Under the pieces are notes generated by a model that was not told where the DNA came from, searched no databases, and worked only from the letters and a program-made list of their open reading frames with translations. This document shows, in pieces, positions 15,222 to 23,757 of a stretch of 64,000 nucleotides of DNA. This DNA comes from Blautia pseudococcoides (lineage in GTDB: Bacteria; Bacillota; Clostridia; Lachnospirales; Lachnospiraceae): positions 3,974,501-4,038,500 of the forward strand of contig NZ_CP015405.2 of NCBI RefSeq assembly GCF_001689125.2, given 5' to 3'. Numbering within the stretch: position 1 is the stretch's first letter; the number at the start of each line of letters is the position of its first letter. The position numbers were made by a program, and so were the translations under genes.

Positions 15222-15983
15222 TTATAACCAAACTCCCCAATCGCCATAATTAAATGTGCCACTGCCGTGACAAAGTTTCCCATTTTCTTCAAGTTCCTCA
15301 AATGCTTTTCGCATACGGATTAAAATTTCCGGCTGTATATCCAATGAATGATGTGCGGGGAATACTCTCTTAACAGGCAAAGACGCAACCTTTTTCAACG
15401 AGGTGAGATATGCCTCCGGATCAGTAGATGGATAGTAGGCAAATAATACATCTTTATATACCAAATCGCCGGTAAAAAGATATCCTGTCTCTTTTTCCCA
15501 AAAACACAGGTGTCCTGGCGAGTGTCCAGGGGTGTGTAGCACCTCGATCTGCCGTCCACCAAGATCAATCATATCATGGTCGGCTACAATCCTTGTCGGC
15601 GTTCCCTGGAAAAACTCATAAGAACCGACATCAAATCCGTCTGGTAAATCACAGCGATCAACTACCATCTCCCGAATTGTTTCCATCGACAGGGGAAATT
15701 TACCGTTTAGCCAATCTAATTCAGCAGCGTGAGCGTAGAAATCAGGAAAATATTTATGACCTCCAATGTGGTCCCAATAAATGTGTGTCGCTACCGCTGT
15801 GATGGGCTTGTCCGTATACTTAATCACTTCATCGTATATGTTTAAAATACCGAGTTCTGTATCAATCAACAGACTCTGGGTATCTCCATTCAACAAGTAG
15901 CAATGAGTTTCCTCCCAGTGTCGATATTCGCTAATAACATAAGTTTTTTTATCTATGCTATCTATTGTAAACCAATCGTCCAT
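15222..15983 (-). CDS. MBL-fold metallo-hydrolase with altered zinc motif
   Basis: A 253-residue metallo-beta-lactamase-fold protein. Later metal ligands are in place: HTPGHSPGH, FTGDLVY and PAHHSLD. The first motif reads ATHIYWDHIGG, where the family has THxHxDHxGG. The second His is Tyr (codon TAT; one base from CAT). This should weaken the first zinc site. The start ATG 15983 follows AGAAAGGGAAATCTGGTT. Stand-alone gene. The original substrate class (hydroxyacylglutathione, lactone or other) cannot be told. Confidence 0.82.
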   Translation of the reverse strand: MDDWFTIDSIDKKTYVISEYRHWEETHCYLLNGDTQSLLIDTELGILNIYDEVIKYTDKPITAVATHIYWDHIGGHKYFPDFYAHAAELDWLNGKFPLSMETIREMVVDRCDLPDGFDVGSYEFFQGTPTRIVADHDMIDLGGRQIEVLHTPGHSPGHLCFWEKETGYLFTGDLVYKDVLFAYYPSTDPEAYLTSLKKVASLPVKRVFPAHHSLDIQPEILIRMRKAFEELEENGKLCHGSGTFNYGDWGVWL

Positions 15984-15999
15984 AACCAGATTTCCCTTT

Positions 16000-16092
16000 C
16001 TTGCTATTGATGAACCGCTTGAATATGCACGATTATATCTTGATGGTAATATGCAGATGTGGGTGGATGCAGAAGATTCATTTTATCTATGA
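16000..16092 (+). pseudogene. C-terminal fragment of a DUF6061-like protein
   Basis: The frame reads AIDEPLEYARLYLDGNMQMW, then VDAEDSFYL and a stop. It matches the last 30 residues of the intact protein at 50270-50509 almost perfectly. The N-terminal ~50 codons are gone; the fragment begins next to the MBL gene. In both places the DUF6061 gene is on the plus strand at the left edge of a cargo block that ends in abiEii and an integrase. Confidence 0.8.
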
Positions 16093-16099
16093 TGATTAC

Positions 16100-16132
16100 G
16101 CTGTCACTCCCAGTGTCTCAGAGAGTGACAGC
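16100..16132. terminator. Convergent terminator hairpin
   Basis: GCTGTCACTC (16100-16109) pairs with GAGTGACAGC (16123-16132), a perfect 10-bp stem, between the DUF6061 fragment (plus) and the secreted protein gene (minus). The rightward flank is T-rich (TTCCTTGTCTTGCTTT). Confidence 0.65.
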
Positions 16133-16166
16133 TTCCTTGTCTTGCTTTAGGACAAGCCTCGCATAT

Positions 16167-16808
16167 TTACTTGAAAGCTGCGTCCGCTTCTTCTTGGGTG
16201 AGCTGTCCAGTTTTAACAGCGTCAGAAATTGCTTTGTTCAATTCTTCAACTGTTGAGTAATTTCCAATGTGTACCTTTTGACCATTATCCGTTGTAATGT
16301 CAACGCTATAATCGGAAACCACATCATCGGTAGGTGGAATCATTGAATAGGTATCACCATCACCGCTATCTTTGGAATACAATACTCCATTTTTAATACT
16401 TTCCAGAGTTTCTTTATAGCTGGTCATCATAGCATCCACACTTTCCTTCGTAAATTCATGGAATACGCCTTGCCCATCATACCAACCATCTCCGGTTCCA
16501 ATCAACGATTCCATTTCTTTTTTCTGTTCGTTCATCCAAGCCTCGTACTCGTCGGCTGTCCACCACTGCACATCCGGTGCTGCATTGTTCTTTTCGTAAT
16601 CTACCTCGGCAATCCAGCTTTTACCGTCAGTGCTGATTTGACCACCATCGGTATCCTGATAGAGAATATCTACACCGGATGTATTTTCGGTTTCGGATGT
16701 CGAAACCTTTGGCGTGTCCGAAGCCAATGCACTTACATAAGTAAATCCTGCAACACTTAAACAGATTGCTCCGCACAAGCCTACTGCCCAAATTTTTTTG
16801 TTCTTCAT
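16167..16808 (-). CDS. Secreted protein of unknown function
   Basis: A 213-residue protein with a signal peptide (MKNKKIWAVGLCGAICLSV, then AGFTYVSALAS with a plausible AxA-type cleavage site). The mature part is acidic, rich in Trp/Asp/Glu, and has no family I recognise. The C-terminus (STVEELNKAISDAVKTGQLTQEEADAAF) looks like a short helical repeat. It lies downstream of the kinase/response-regulator pair on the same strand, separated by a terminator. It may be their regulatory target or an accessory sensor component (inference). Confidence 0.7.
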   Translation of the reverse strand: MKNKKIWAVGLCGAICLSVAGFTYVSALASDTPKVSTSETENTSGVDILYQDTDGGQISTDGKSWIAEVDYEKNNAAPDVQWWTADEYEAWMNEQKKEMESLIGTGDGWYDGQGVFHEFTKESVDAMMTSYKETLESIKNGVLYSKDSGDGDTYSMIPPTDDVVSDYSVDITTDNGQKVHIGNYSTVEELNKAISDAVKTGQLTQEEADAAFK

Positions 16809-16826
16809 AAATAAGACCTCGCTTTC

Positions 16827-16861
16827 TAAAAATTATAGCTGCCCTTGAGGACAGCTATAAT
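16827..16861 (-). terminator. Terminator between the kinase gene and the secreted-protein gene
   Basis: A 13-pair stem (16832-16844 with 16849-16861; ATTATAGCTG on one arm, CAGCTATAAT on the other), a 4-nt loop, then TTTTT on the minus strand. It lies 18 bp upstream of the secreted protein's start, so that gene is either read through partly or made from its own transcript. Confidence 0.8.
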
Positions 16862-16903
16862 ATAACAATGCAACTTGGATATAGTTTGCATGAATTATGG
16901 ATT

Positions 16904-18364
16904 TTAGATGAAGTTGTCTATCGGCTGCTTGCATGGCAATTCAAACCAAAACAGTACACCATTGCTTGTATTTGAGATACCATACTTTGCATGGTGCATT
17001 TCCATGATTTTACGAACAATATAAAGCCCTAATCCAGTTCCTCCTGTATTGCGGTTACGAGATGCGTCCGCCCGGTAGAAAGCTTCAAACAAATGTGGGA
17101 TAGCATCATCAGACACATGGACACCTGTATTTTCAATTTCACCACGAATCGTACCGTATATTTCAGACAAAGAAATACGAATCAATTCGCCACTTGGAGA
17201 ATACCGAATTGCGTTTACCAATATGTTTTGAATTGCCCGTTCCATCTGCACTTGTTCCACTTCACAGTAAAGTCGGTCAGGAATATTTGCTTCAAGGCTC
17301 TGTTTCTTTTTTTCCAATAAATCTGTTACTGTAGCAATCTGTACCCGAAATACTTCCGCAATGTCAACGGTTTTATATTCGCATTTTTGAGTTCCATCCG
17401 CTTTAGAAACATATAACAACTCTTTTACCAACTTTTCCATCCTGTCAACAACCGCAATGGAACGCTCCATGTACTCTGTGTGGTTCTCATAGCCGCTGAC
17501 TCCGTTCAGCATCCCCGCCAAATGGCCTTTCAAAATAGTCAGCGGTGTTTTCAGTTCGTGGGATGCTGCCGAGAAAAATTCTACCCGTTGTTGCTCTAAT
17601 GCTTGTTCCTTTTCAATATCTGTTTTGAGCTGCCGGTTTGCAGTTTGAAGGTCGTTCAATGCAGTAGAGAGCGAAGCCGACAACGAATTTAGATTTTGCG
17701 CCAAACAGCCCAATTCATCTTCTCGCGAAGTATTACATTGACCGGAAAAATTCAGTTCCGCCATTTGTTTTGAAATCCTGCTCAGTTGCACAATAGGTCG
17801 AGTAATGTACCATGTATAGAGCCATGCACAAAGGAGCGCTAGCAGAAAAACCATTAAGATGACATACGGAAGTATGGACAGCAATACTTTTGTTGCCTGC
17901 TGTACAACGTACAAATCCGTTTGAACTGCCAATGTATAAGTAGTACCGTTTTTTAGAGTAATCGGATAAAAGTTCGTCGTAGTTGTCCCGGACGGTTGCA
18001 TATCTATGAACGACGCATCTTCATCAAATGTAACTGTTTGGTCTGCCGAAACGGTAGATGTTTCCGTTGATGCTTCATTTGGATAGATAATGTAACCGTT
18101 GCTGTCCTCAATCCAAAAAGTAGCATTTGTTTCCGCTGAAAAATCTGTCAATTCATTTTCACAATCGTCTATATTATCAAAATCCGTCATTTGCTCGGCA
18201 AGGTGCATGGCGGCTTTCTCCGTAGCCGAGTTTATAAAATTTGAATATGTCGTAGGCAGTAGCTTTGATATAAAGAAATATGTTCCGCAACAAGCTGCCC
18301 CCAGTAAGAGAAACGTAATTATAAAAATCTTGACAGATAGCCGCCTTTTAATGCACTTTATCAA
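16904..18364 (-). CDS. Sensor histidine kinase
   Basis: A 486-residue kinase: membrane segment 11-33, extracellular sensor domain to about 160, second membrane segment about 160-182, HAMP, then SAASHELKTPLTILKGH with the phospho-His, the N box NILVNAIRYSPSG, and G boxes ending GTGLGLYIVRKIMEMH. The start is TTG 18364, because no ATG/GTG exists before the first membrane helix; it overlaps the response-regulator stop by 17 bp. It pairs with 18348-19013. The extracellular domain is rich in Thr/Asp and unidentified. Confidence 0.88.
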   Translation of the reverse strand: MIKCIKRRLSVKIFIITFLLLGAACCGTYFFISKLLPTTYSNFINSATEKAAMHLAEQMTDFDNIDDCENELTDFSAETNATFWIEDSNGYIIYPNEASTETSTVSADQTVTFDEDASFIDMQPSGTTTTNFYPITLKNGTTYTLAVQTDLYVVQQATKVLLSILPYVILMVFLLALLCAWLYTWYITRPIVQLSRISKQMAELNFSGQCNTSREDELGCLAQNLNSLSASLSTALNDLQTANRQLKTDIEKEQALEQQRVEFFSAASHELKTPLTILKGHLAGMLNGVSGYENHTEYMERSIAVVDRMEKLVKELLYVSKADGTQKCEYKTVDIAEVFRVQIATVTDLLEKKKQSLEANIPDRLYCEVEQVQMERAIQNILVNAIRYSPSGELIRISLSEIYGTIRGEIENTGVHVSDDAIPHLFEAFYRADASRNRNTGGTGLGLYIVRKIMEMHHAKYGISNTSNGVLFWFELPCKQPIDNFI

Positions 18365-19013
18365 TTCTATATCCCACCCCTCTAATTGTTTTTATATAAT
18401 CGGCACTTAGCTTTTTACGAATGTTCTTTATATGGCTGTCAACAATCCGATCTTCGACTTCCAAATCATCCGACCACAATCGTTCAAGTAACATCTGCCG
18501 AGTAAAAACCTTTCCTTGATTTTCAATCATAAGCCTAAGAAGTGAAAACTCCTTACTGGTCAAGACGACTTCGTTTCCACTTTGATACACATGAAATCCG
18601 TCAATATCTATACTCAACTCTTTATAGGTAAGTAGGGATTGATTTTGATTTTCAGTAGTTCTACGCCGAAGTATAGCCGCAATCTTACATAACAGTATTT
18701 TGGGAGAAAAGGGCTTTGGAATGTAATCATCAATCTGTTGTTCAAAGCCCCTCAACTGGTTTTCTTCATCTGATAGCGCGGTAAGCATGATGATTGGGAC
18801 TTGTGACCTCTTGCGAATGACCTCACATACACCATAACCGTCAATTTTAGGAAGCATAATGTCTAACAATACAAGGTCGATTGCATCGTCAAACATTGCT
18901 ATCCCAGCCACGCCGTCAGAAGCGACAGCAACTTCATATCCTGCATCAATAAGATGGTTTTTCAGTATATCTTGAATATCAGCATCATCTTCGACAATTA
19001 AAATCTTCTGCAT
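18348..19013 (-). CDS. OmpR-family response regulator
   Basis: A 221-residue regulator: receiver domain with VEDDAD, phospho-Asp in LVLLDIMLPKIDGYG, conserved Thr and Lys (IIMLTA, PKPFSP), and a C-terminal winged helix (VVLTSKEFSLLRLMIENQGKVFTRQMLLERLW, then VDSHIKNIRKKL and IRGVGYRID). ATG 19013 follows TATGGAGGTGAAGTA. First gene of a two-gene unit with the kinase. It is adjacent to a broken abiEii, the same order as RR-abiEii at 54335-55881. Confidence 0.9.
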   Translation of the reverse strand: MQKILIVEDDADIQDILKNHLIDAGYEVAVASDGVAGIAMFDDAIDLVLLDIMLPKIDGYGVCEVIRKRSQVPIIMLTALSDEENQLRGFEQQIDDYIPKPFSPKILLCKIAAILRRRTTENQNQSLLTYKELSIDIDGFHVYQSGNEVVLTSKEFSLLRLMIENQGKVFTRQMLLERLWSDDLEVEDRIVDSHIKNIRKKLSADYIKTIRGVGYRIDKVH

Positions 19014-19079
19014 TACTTCACCTCCATATTATAGATTAGCATTTTTTCTTGAATTTTTGTTGGAGAGAGTATGTTTATT

Positions 19080-19712
19080 TCAAGAATTCGACGAACATCC
19101 AGTTTGATATAAATATCGAACAGACTCCATGACTATATGCCATGAAATATCAGCAGCATAAGAATAATTTTTTTGATATGTTTCCCACAACTTTTCCATA
19201 ACCAGACTTGATTCAACTTCATCAAATATTTCTCTTATATTCCAGATTTTATCTGCTCCAATGTTCCACGTTTCCCGGCTGTCGCTACAAGTGCATTCCA
19301 TAGTATTTCTTTTTTGAGTTGTTGTCCATACAATTTTTGCAGGATATAAATATCATAAAAATCTCTCATTCGTGTATTCGTAACATTTCGGCTGATAACA
19401 GTTTCCAGTTTCTCAGCCAATACCGTCTCAAGATTATAAGCCCACACTTCAATTGTACGATCTTCAAGCATAAGGTTAAATCTATACCTTATTTCTCTTG
19501 GTGTAATTACATCCCCTGTGGAAATATCTATCTTTAATGGTGTAATGACACCATCAAGCTTAGTTTCCATACTTACTCGTACTCTCGGATAATCTGCTTC
19601 TTCCATAATTTCCGATATTCTTTTAATGTGAAATGAAACACCGTCATCTATGGGGATTGCTATGATTTTTGATATAATCGTCTCCACATCTGTTACACTA
19701 ACATTAAACGGA
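19080..19712 (-). pseudogene. abiEii: abiEii toxin gene, truncated and frameshifted
   Basis: Close relative of the intact gene at 55024-55881. It begins in the middle (NVSVTDVETIISKIIAIPID), so the ~75 N-terminal residues with the nucleotidyltransferase motif are gone. A one-base deletion near 19240 splits the rest into MLEDRTIEVWAYNLETVLAE... and NIREIFDEVESSLVMEKLW.... At its truncated 5' side it abuts the last codons of an integrase gene and the element's right end. The AbiEi partner is absent. It cannot encode a working toxin. Confidence 0.88.
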
Positions 19713-19944
19713 GCTCCGCAAGACTTCTCGATAAAGTAGCGGGCAACGACTAAATTGAAATTTCCCTTATTTCCCTCACGATTATCTCACAAGGGCAAAA
19801 ATAAGGGAAAATACATATCATTTCATCATATAAGGCTCTGCGAGCCTTGAAAAATAAGGAAAGTTCAGGAAATCTCTCCACAAATTCCGATTTGTTTATT
19901 CGTCCCTCACGTATTAACTGTTTATATGTCTGGTGCAAGGGCAA
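19711..19944. mobile_element. Right end of a collapsed integrative element (integrase tail plus terminus)
   Basis: CCGCAAGACTTCTCGATAAA matches the last codons of the integrase at 60729-62026. It continues into TTTCCCTTATTT (19761-19772) ... AAATAAGGGAAA (19799-19810), then GGAAAGTTCAGGAAATCTCT and a CGATTTGTTTATTCGTCC tail. The same series follows the integrase at 62000-62190. The middle of the element (relaxase, oriT, excisionase, most of int) has been deleted between abiEii and int. A 64-codon minus-strand frame here (KSEFVERFPELSLF) also has a counterpart at 62023-62247. Confidence 0.82.
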
Positions 19945-20218
19945 GCAGCTCCTTCTTTAAGAAATTTTGCACGGCAATATCTACCTGCGTTACATAGTCT
20001 GCAAGGCCCTTCTCTTCTACATGAGCGGTCATTCACGGTTCTTTATGAACTCCTGCGCCTTTGTTACTAAGCTGATATTTTTCTGAATACCCATATATGT
20101 TTCCTCCATTGGCTTCAACTACCTGGTTACAAAACTTCCATAGATTTATTGCAAACGATGTCTCTTAACTAAAGGAGTTAAGGTTTGAGAGAACTTGACA
20201 AACTGGAATTATGATAAG
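19945..20218 (-). pseudogene. 5' fragment of an inositol monophosphatase gene plus its upstream region
   Basis: Nearly identical to 23467-23750, which holds the start and upstream region of the full IMPase gene. The frame has a one-base deletion (stop shortly after KNRE) and then AHVEEKGLADYVTQVDIAVQ...ALAPDI before being cut by the element end. The upstream part includes the inverted repeat CTTAAC...GTTAAG shared by both copies. It marks the host side of the collapsed element. Confidence 0.8.
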
Positions 20219-20318
20219 ACCTAATTTATAGCACTTATTAACTATTATATCCTTTTCCCTCATGTTATGAACTTTCATAAAGGCAAAAACAAAGGAGAAG
20301 GATACATATTTTGAGGTT

Positions 20319-20792
20319 TTACGATAAATGTGTATACAGTTCCGTAAATTCTTTTTCCGAAAGTCTTAACTCCGTTTCGTTATAATAAGGAGAGCCATTT
20401 TTGATTCCGAATTCAAGAACTGTAGGTCCGTCGAAATAGTAAGCTTTATGTGTGTAGTTAACCGGTTCGGCCTGCCAGACATAATCTACTAAAGCCTTTG
20501 CCGCTTTTCTGGATTTTTCATCCTGCATACCGCCAACTGCGGGACCTGAGCCTGTACAGTAAATCTCTAAGTGGATTTCTTCCCCTTCATCCGATGTCGT
20601 TAAAATGCGATATAAAAAAAGATTTCCCAAATTTTCTGTCTCATAGATTGGTTGACCAAATAACGCTTTAATTTTACCGTATATAAGAGAAAACTGATTT
20701 TTATAATCTGCAAAGCCTTCAATAAAATTATATAGTTTACTGCTATCTGTTAATTTTTCCGTGTCTTTCACTGATTGAAATGTGTATGGCAT
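20319..20792 (-). CDS. Conserved hypothetical protein
   Basis: A 157-residue soluble protein starting MPYTFQSVKDTEKL. It is mostly alpha/beta with several aromatic residues (YYFDGPTVLEFGIKNGSPYY). No signal peptide, membrane segment or motif that I recognise. It overlaps the DUF3788 gene by 25 bp on the same strand, so the two are co-transcribed. Confidence 0.6.
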   Translation of the reverse strand: MPYTFQSVKDTEKLTDSSKLYNFIEGFADYKNQFSLIYGKIKALFGQPIYETENLGNLFLYRILTTSDEGEEIHLEIYCTGSGPAVGGMQDEKSRKAAKALVDYVWQAEPVNYTHKAYYFDGPTVLEFGIKNGSPYYNETELRLSEKEFTELYTHLS

Positions 20793-21247
20793 TTTATCCT
20801 CCTCTGCTTTAATGAATGTTTCAAAAATCCCGATTGAACAAAATCGCTGCGCGATGGCCTGCCAGGCTGTGGCGCAAATTCATCAAAATCAGCCGTATTG
20901 GTCGGTTCAAACATGACCCATTTTCCGTCACGATAGGTTTTTGCCTCATCATATTGCCTGCAAACGGCGTCAGAAAGAGTACCCCTTATATCTTCAAATT
21001 TTATTCTTTCATCTTTTCCAAAGATAATCATGAATCCAATGCAATTACTTTTAGCGTATAGGCAGCAAAGTGTTTTACCGCCTCTGCGATATTTATACTC
21101 GTAATCCCATTGCTTACCACCAGTATTCCATACTCGATCCATATCGTATTTTTTATCAATAGCCAAACATAATGCTTGCCAAACTTCGAGCAAGGATTGT
21201 CCAAGCAATTCCGTCATAGTTGAATGAGATGGTATATTTTCAAGCAT
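20768..21247 (-). CDS. DUF3788-family protein
   Basis: A 159-residue protein. The core WNTGGKQWDYEYKYRRGGKT, then LYAKSNCIGFMIIFGKDER and YRDGKWVMFEPTN, is the DUF3788 pattern (small alpha/beta proteins, function unknown). ATG 21247 is chosen because GGAGGATACG lies just ahead. The last ~30 residues (from APQPGRPSRSD) diverge from the usual family end and may reflect a frameshift near 20860. Confidence 0.7.
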   Translation of the reverse strand: MLENIPSHSTMTELLGQSLLEVWQALCLAIDKKYDMDRVWNTGGKQWDYEYKYRRGGKTLCCLYAKSNCIGFMIIFGKDERIKFEDIRGTLSDAVCRQYDEAKTYRDGKWVMFEPTNTADFDEFAPQPGRPSRSDFVQSGFLKHSLKQRRIKCHTHFNQ

Positions 21248-21324
21248 CGTATCCTCCATAAATTTCCATTTACTTTTCTGTTGCGTTACTCTCTGACAAA
21301 CAGGAAGTTGTATGGCCCAACCTC

Positions 21325-21951
21325 TTATCGGCCTGCTGCGGCTCGTTTATAAAGCAGCCCCCCTTTTATAAGTAACAACAGAAAAGCCACTGTTACTGCA
21401 TATGCTTCTCTCGCAATCGACAAAAACAAAACAGTAATAATACTAAGCCCAACAGATAAAAAAGTAATCGCCTTTTTTCCCTTTTCAAATTTGAAATTGA
21501 CCATTAAAATCTTCACAATTCCAACAATCGTTAATGCGATAAAAAGACCCCAATATGTCGTACAAACCCAAATTTCTTTATCTACATACTCAATAAGATT
21601 GACCGAATAGATATATCCGCCAACCGGTTTGGGATACAATGGAAGAAAAATAAGCATCAAAGAAAGCAAATCGGCAAATCCAAATAACAAGTCACATAGA
21701 CCGCCTAGGTTTGACTTGTTTTCTTTTTCCGCAATCAAAACCAACTGATCTCCAGATAACAACTCATCAATAGACACAGAGAAATATCTGGATATTTCCT
21801 TTAATGAATCTATGCTTGGATACCCTCTTCCAGATTCCCATTTTGAAATTGCAGTTCTGGAGACAAATAAAGCCTCGGCCAGCTCTTCTTGTGTCAAACC
21901 TCGGCTCTTTCTTAATTCCTGAAGCTTTTCATGGAATTCCACTTCCTGCAC
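21325..21951 (-). CDS. XRE-family regulator with a membrane-spanning C-terminal half
   Basis: A 208-residue protein. Residues 5-65 are a standard HTH (LQELRKSRGLTQEELAEALFVSRTAISKWESGRGYPSIDSL, then FSVSIDELLSG). After a short linker there are four or five hydrophobic segments. Membrane-tethered XRE proteins of this kind are common in Firmicutes, but their ligand is rarely known. Thirteen bases downstream of the PAP2 gene on the same strand, so probably co-transcribed. Confidence 0.82.
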   Translation of the reverse strand: MQEVEFHEKLQELRKSRGLTQEELAEALFVSRTAISKWESGRGYPSIDSLKEISRYFSVSIDELLSGDQLVLIAEKENKSNLGGLCDLLFGFADLLSLMLIFLPLYPKPVGGYIYSVNLIEYVDKEIWVCTTYWGLFIALTIVGIVKILMVNFKFEKGKKAITFLSVGLSIITVLFLSIAREAYAVTVAFLLLLIKGGLLYKRAAAGR

Positions 21952-21964
21952 CCCCTTTTTTATT

Positions 21965-22624
21965 TCATTTTTTTATTGACAGCATAACTACCGCCTTATA
22001 GACAGTAAATAATCCGGCACTTAACAATACGCCGCCCACAATATCCGTAACCCAATGTACTCCGGAAATCAATCTGCTGATAACCATGAATGCCGAAAAA
22101 GCGATTGCCAGAATCGTAACGATTCTTTTCATTGCAATGCTTGACAGTCTACGCTGAATCTGTTCAATCAAAGTCGGCATCACACACAATACCAGTAATG
22201 TCGTTGAAGAAGGATAAGAAGCCTCCATAACTCCATTGATTAAAATCGGTCTGTAATTGATTGAGATCATTTCAAAAATCAAATATGCCAGTATCACGAC
22301 AACATAGTAAACTCCAAGGATAATGATATCTGGATCCACTTTGAAGAGACTTCTTCTCTTTATTAACTGAACCACTCCAATACCTGCAAAAATCAGGCAT
22401 ACAACTAAAGGAATAAGTCCCATCCAATCGGTAATCGTATAAATTGTCATATTGACACCTGCCAAACGATGAAACCAGCAATTGAATGTTGCAAATCCAA
22501 TATTGGTTCCGTTTTGACCCAGCGGCTGCACGTCTACCATCTGGATCAAAGCTGTCCATACTGTAAACGCTACAATAAGTATTCCTCCAAATAATAAAAC
22601 CTGTTTTCCACTTTTTTTCATCAT
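21965..22624 (-). CDS. PAP2-family membrane phosphatase
   Basis: A 219-residue protein with about six membrane helices and the PAP2 signature in degenerate form: KxxxxRP-like segment NYRPILING, then SYPSSTTLL (P-S-G-H motif with SST in place of SGH), then SRLISGVHWVTDIVGG with the nucleophile His and Asp. Members dephosphorylate undecaprenyl pyrophosphate or lipid phosphates outside the membrane. The missing His of PSGH could reduce activity. ATG 22624 follows AAAGGACGTAGA. Confidence 0.82.
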   Translation of the reverse strand: MMKKSGKQVLLFGGILIVAFTVWTALIQMVDVQPLGQNGTNIGFATFNCWFHRLAGVNMTIYTITDWMGLIPLVVCLIFAGIGVVQLIKRRSLFKVDPDIIILGVYYVVVILAYLIFEMISINYRPILINGVMEASYPSSTTLLVLCVMPTLIEQIQRRLSSIAMKRIVTILAIAFSAFMVISRLISGVHWVTDIVGGVLLSAGLFTVYKAVVMLSIKK

Positions 22625-22764
22625 TCTACGTCCTTTCTATAATTGGTTTGTCTTTTCGACAGTTTCACCTTATCAAAAAACGTAAAATGACGAAAGAATC
22701 GCTCTTTCACATGTGTGACACGATTCGTATCATCCCCACAAATGCGCAGTTTTCACTATATTTT

Positions 22765-22815
22765 CCAGAATATCTATTCCTACAAATTCCAGTTTTTTTA
22801 TTTGTCCACAAGGTA
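22765..22815. mobile_element. Degenerate right-end relic downstream of the IMPase gene
   Basis: On the minus strand AACAGCTAATACCTTGTGG, then ACAAATAAAAAAACTGGAATTTGTAG aligns with the element end at 19885-19935 (ACAGTTAATACGTGAGGGACG, then AATAAACAAATCGGAATTTGTGG). The flank TTCAAAAGCATTGCTATAT is shared with 62195-62215. I read it as a footprint of an earlier insertion. Alignment by eye. Confidence 0.5.
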
Positions 22816-22873
22816 TTAGCTGTTCAAAAGCATTGCTATATTCTCATCAATGTCCAAAAAGGAAACACACGGC

Positions 22874-23563
22874 TCACAGCAGATTTAGCAGTTCTGTATG
22901 AATATATCCGTTTGTTCCTACAACGCTGCCGCCTTTTCTCGGATCAAGCGGTTTTCCCGCAAAATCAGTCACTTGACCGCCTGCCTCCTGAATCAACAGC
23001 ATACCGGCAGCATAATCCCAGGGATTCAGATATATCTCGAAATAGCCACCTTGTCTGCCGCGGGCGGTATATGCCAGTTCCAGAGCGGCAGACCCAATCC
23101 TGCGGACATCCTGGCACTGGCCGAACACTCTGCGGAACCGGGCAAAGTTATCATCAGCCAGCTCTCTTTTTGCTGTTCCCAGCCCGATCATCGTGTCGGA
23201 TAGTTTTTCTGCGGTTGATACATGTATGGGCTGTCCATTTAGGAAGCTGCCTTCTCCCTTAATCGTTGAAAACACTTCTTCATGGAAGGGGTCATATACG
23301 ATTCCCATAACAATTTCTCCCTGGCGGCAAAGCGCTAAAGATACAACGCTGTGCTGATAGTCGTGCATAAGGTTGGTAGTCCCGTCAACCGGGTCTAAGA
23401 TCAAAAGCGATCCGCCTTTTATTTCCTGCAATCCGGTTTCTTCTCCGAGAAACTGAATATCCGGTGCAAGGGCAAACAGCTCCTTCTTTAAGAAATTTTG
23501 CACGGCAATATCTACCTGCGTTACATAGTCTGCAAGACCCTTCTCTTTTACATGAGCGGCCAT
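22874..23563 (-). CDS. Inositol monophosphatase family protein
   Basis: A 229-residue Mg2+-dependent phosphatase: GEETG (metal ligand Glu), LDPVDGTTNL (D-P-V-D-G-T metal/active-site motif), and NPWDYAAGMLLIQEAGG (W-D-x-A-A-G). ATG 23563 is the first in-frame ATG. The family normally has ~20 more N-terminal residues; here the expected start region (GGAGGAAACGTAT-ATG at about 23622) is one base out of frame and hits TGA at once. Activity may survive the short N-terminus. Fragments of this gene recur at 19945-20218 (5' part) and 62225-62330 (3' part). Confidence 0.88.
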   Translation of the reverse strand: MAAHVKEKGLADYVTQVDIAVQNFLKKELFALAPDIQFLGEETGLQEIKGGSLLILDPVDGTTNLMHDYQHSVVSLALCRQGEIVMGIVYDPFHEEVFSTIKGEGSFLNGQPIHVSTAEKLSDTMIGLGTAKRELADDNFARFRRVFGQCQDVRRIGSAALELAYTARGRQGGYFEIYLNPWDYAAGMLLIQEAGGQVTDFAGKPLDPRKGGSVVGTNGYIHTELLNLL

Positions 23564-23757
23564 TTCACGGTTTTTTATTAACCCCTGCGTTTTTGTTACT
23601 AAACTGATAATTTTCAGTTCATATACGTTTCCTCCATTGGCTTAAACTACCTGGTTACAAAACTTCCATAAGAGTTTTTGTAAATGATGTCTCTTAACTA
23701 AAGGGGTTAAGAAAGGTTTGAAAGAACTTGACAAACTGGAAGTTTTCATTCAGCAAA

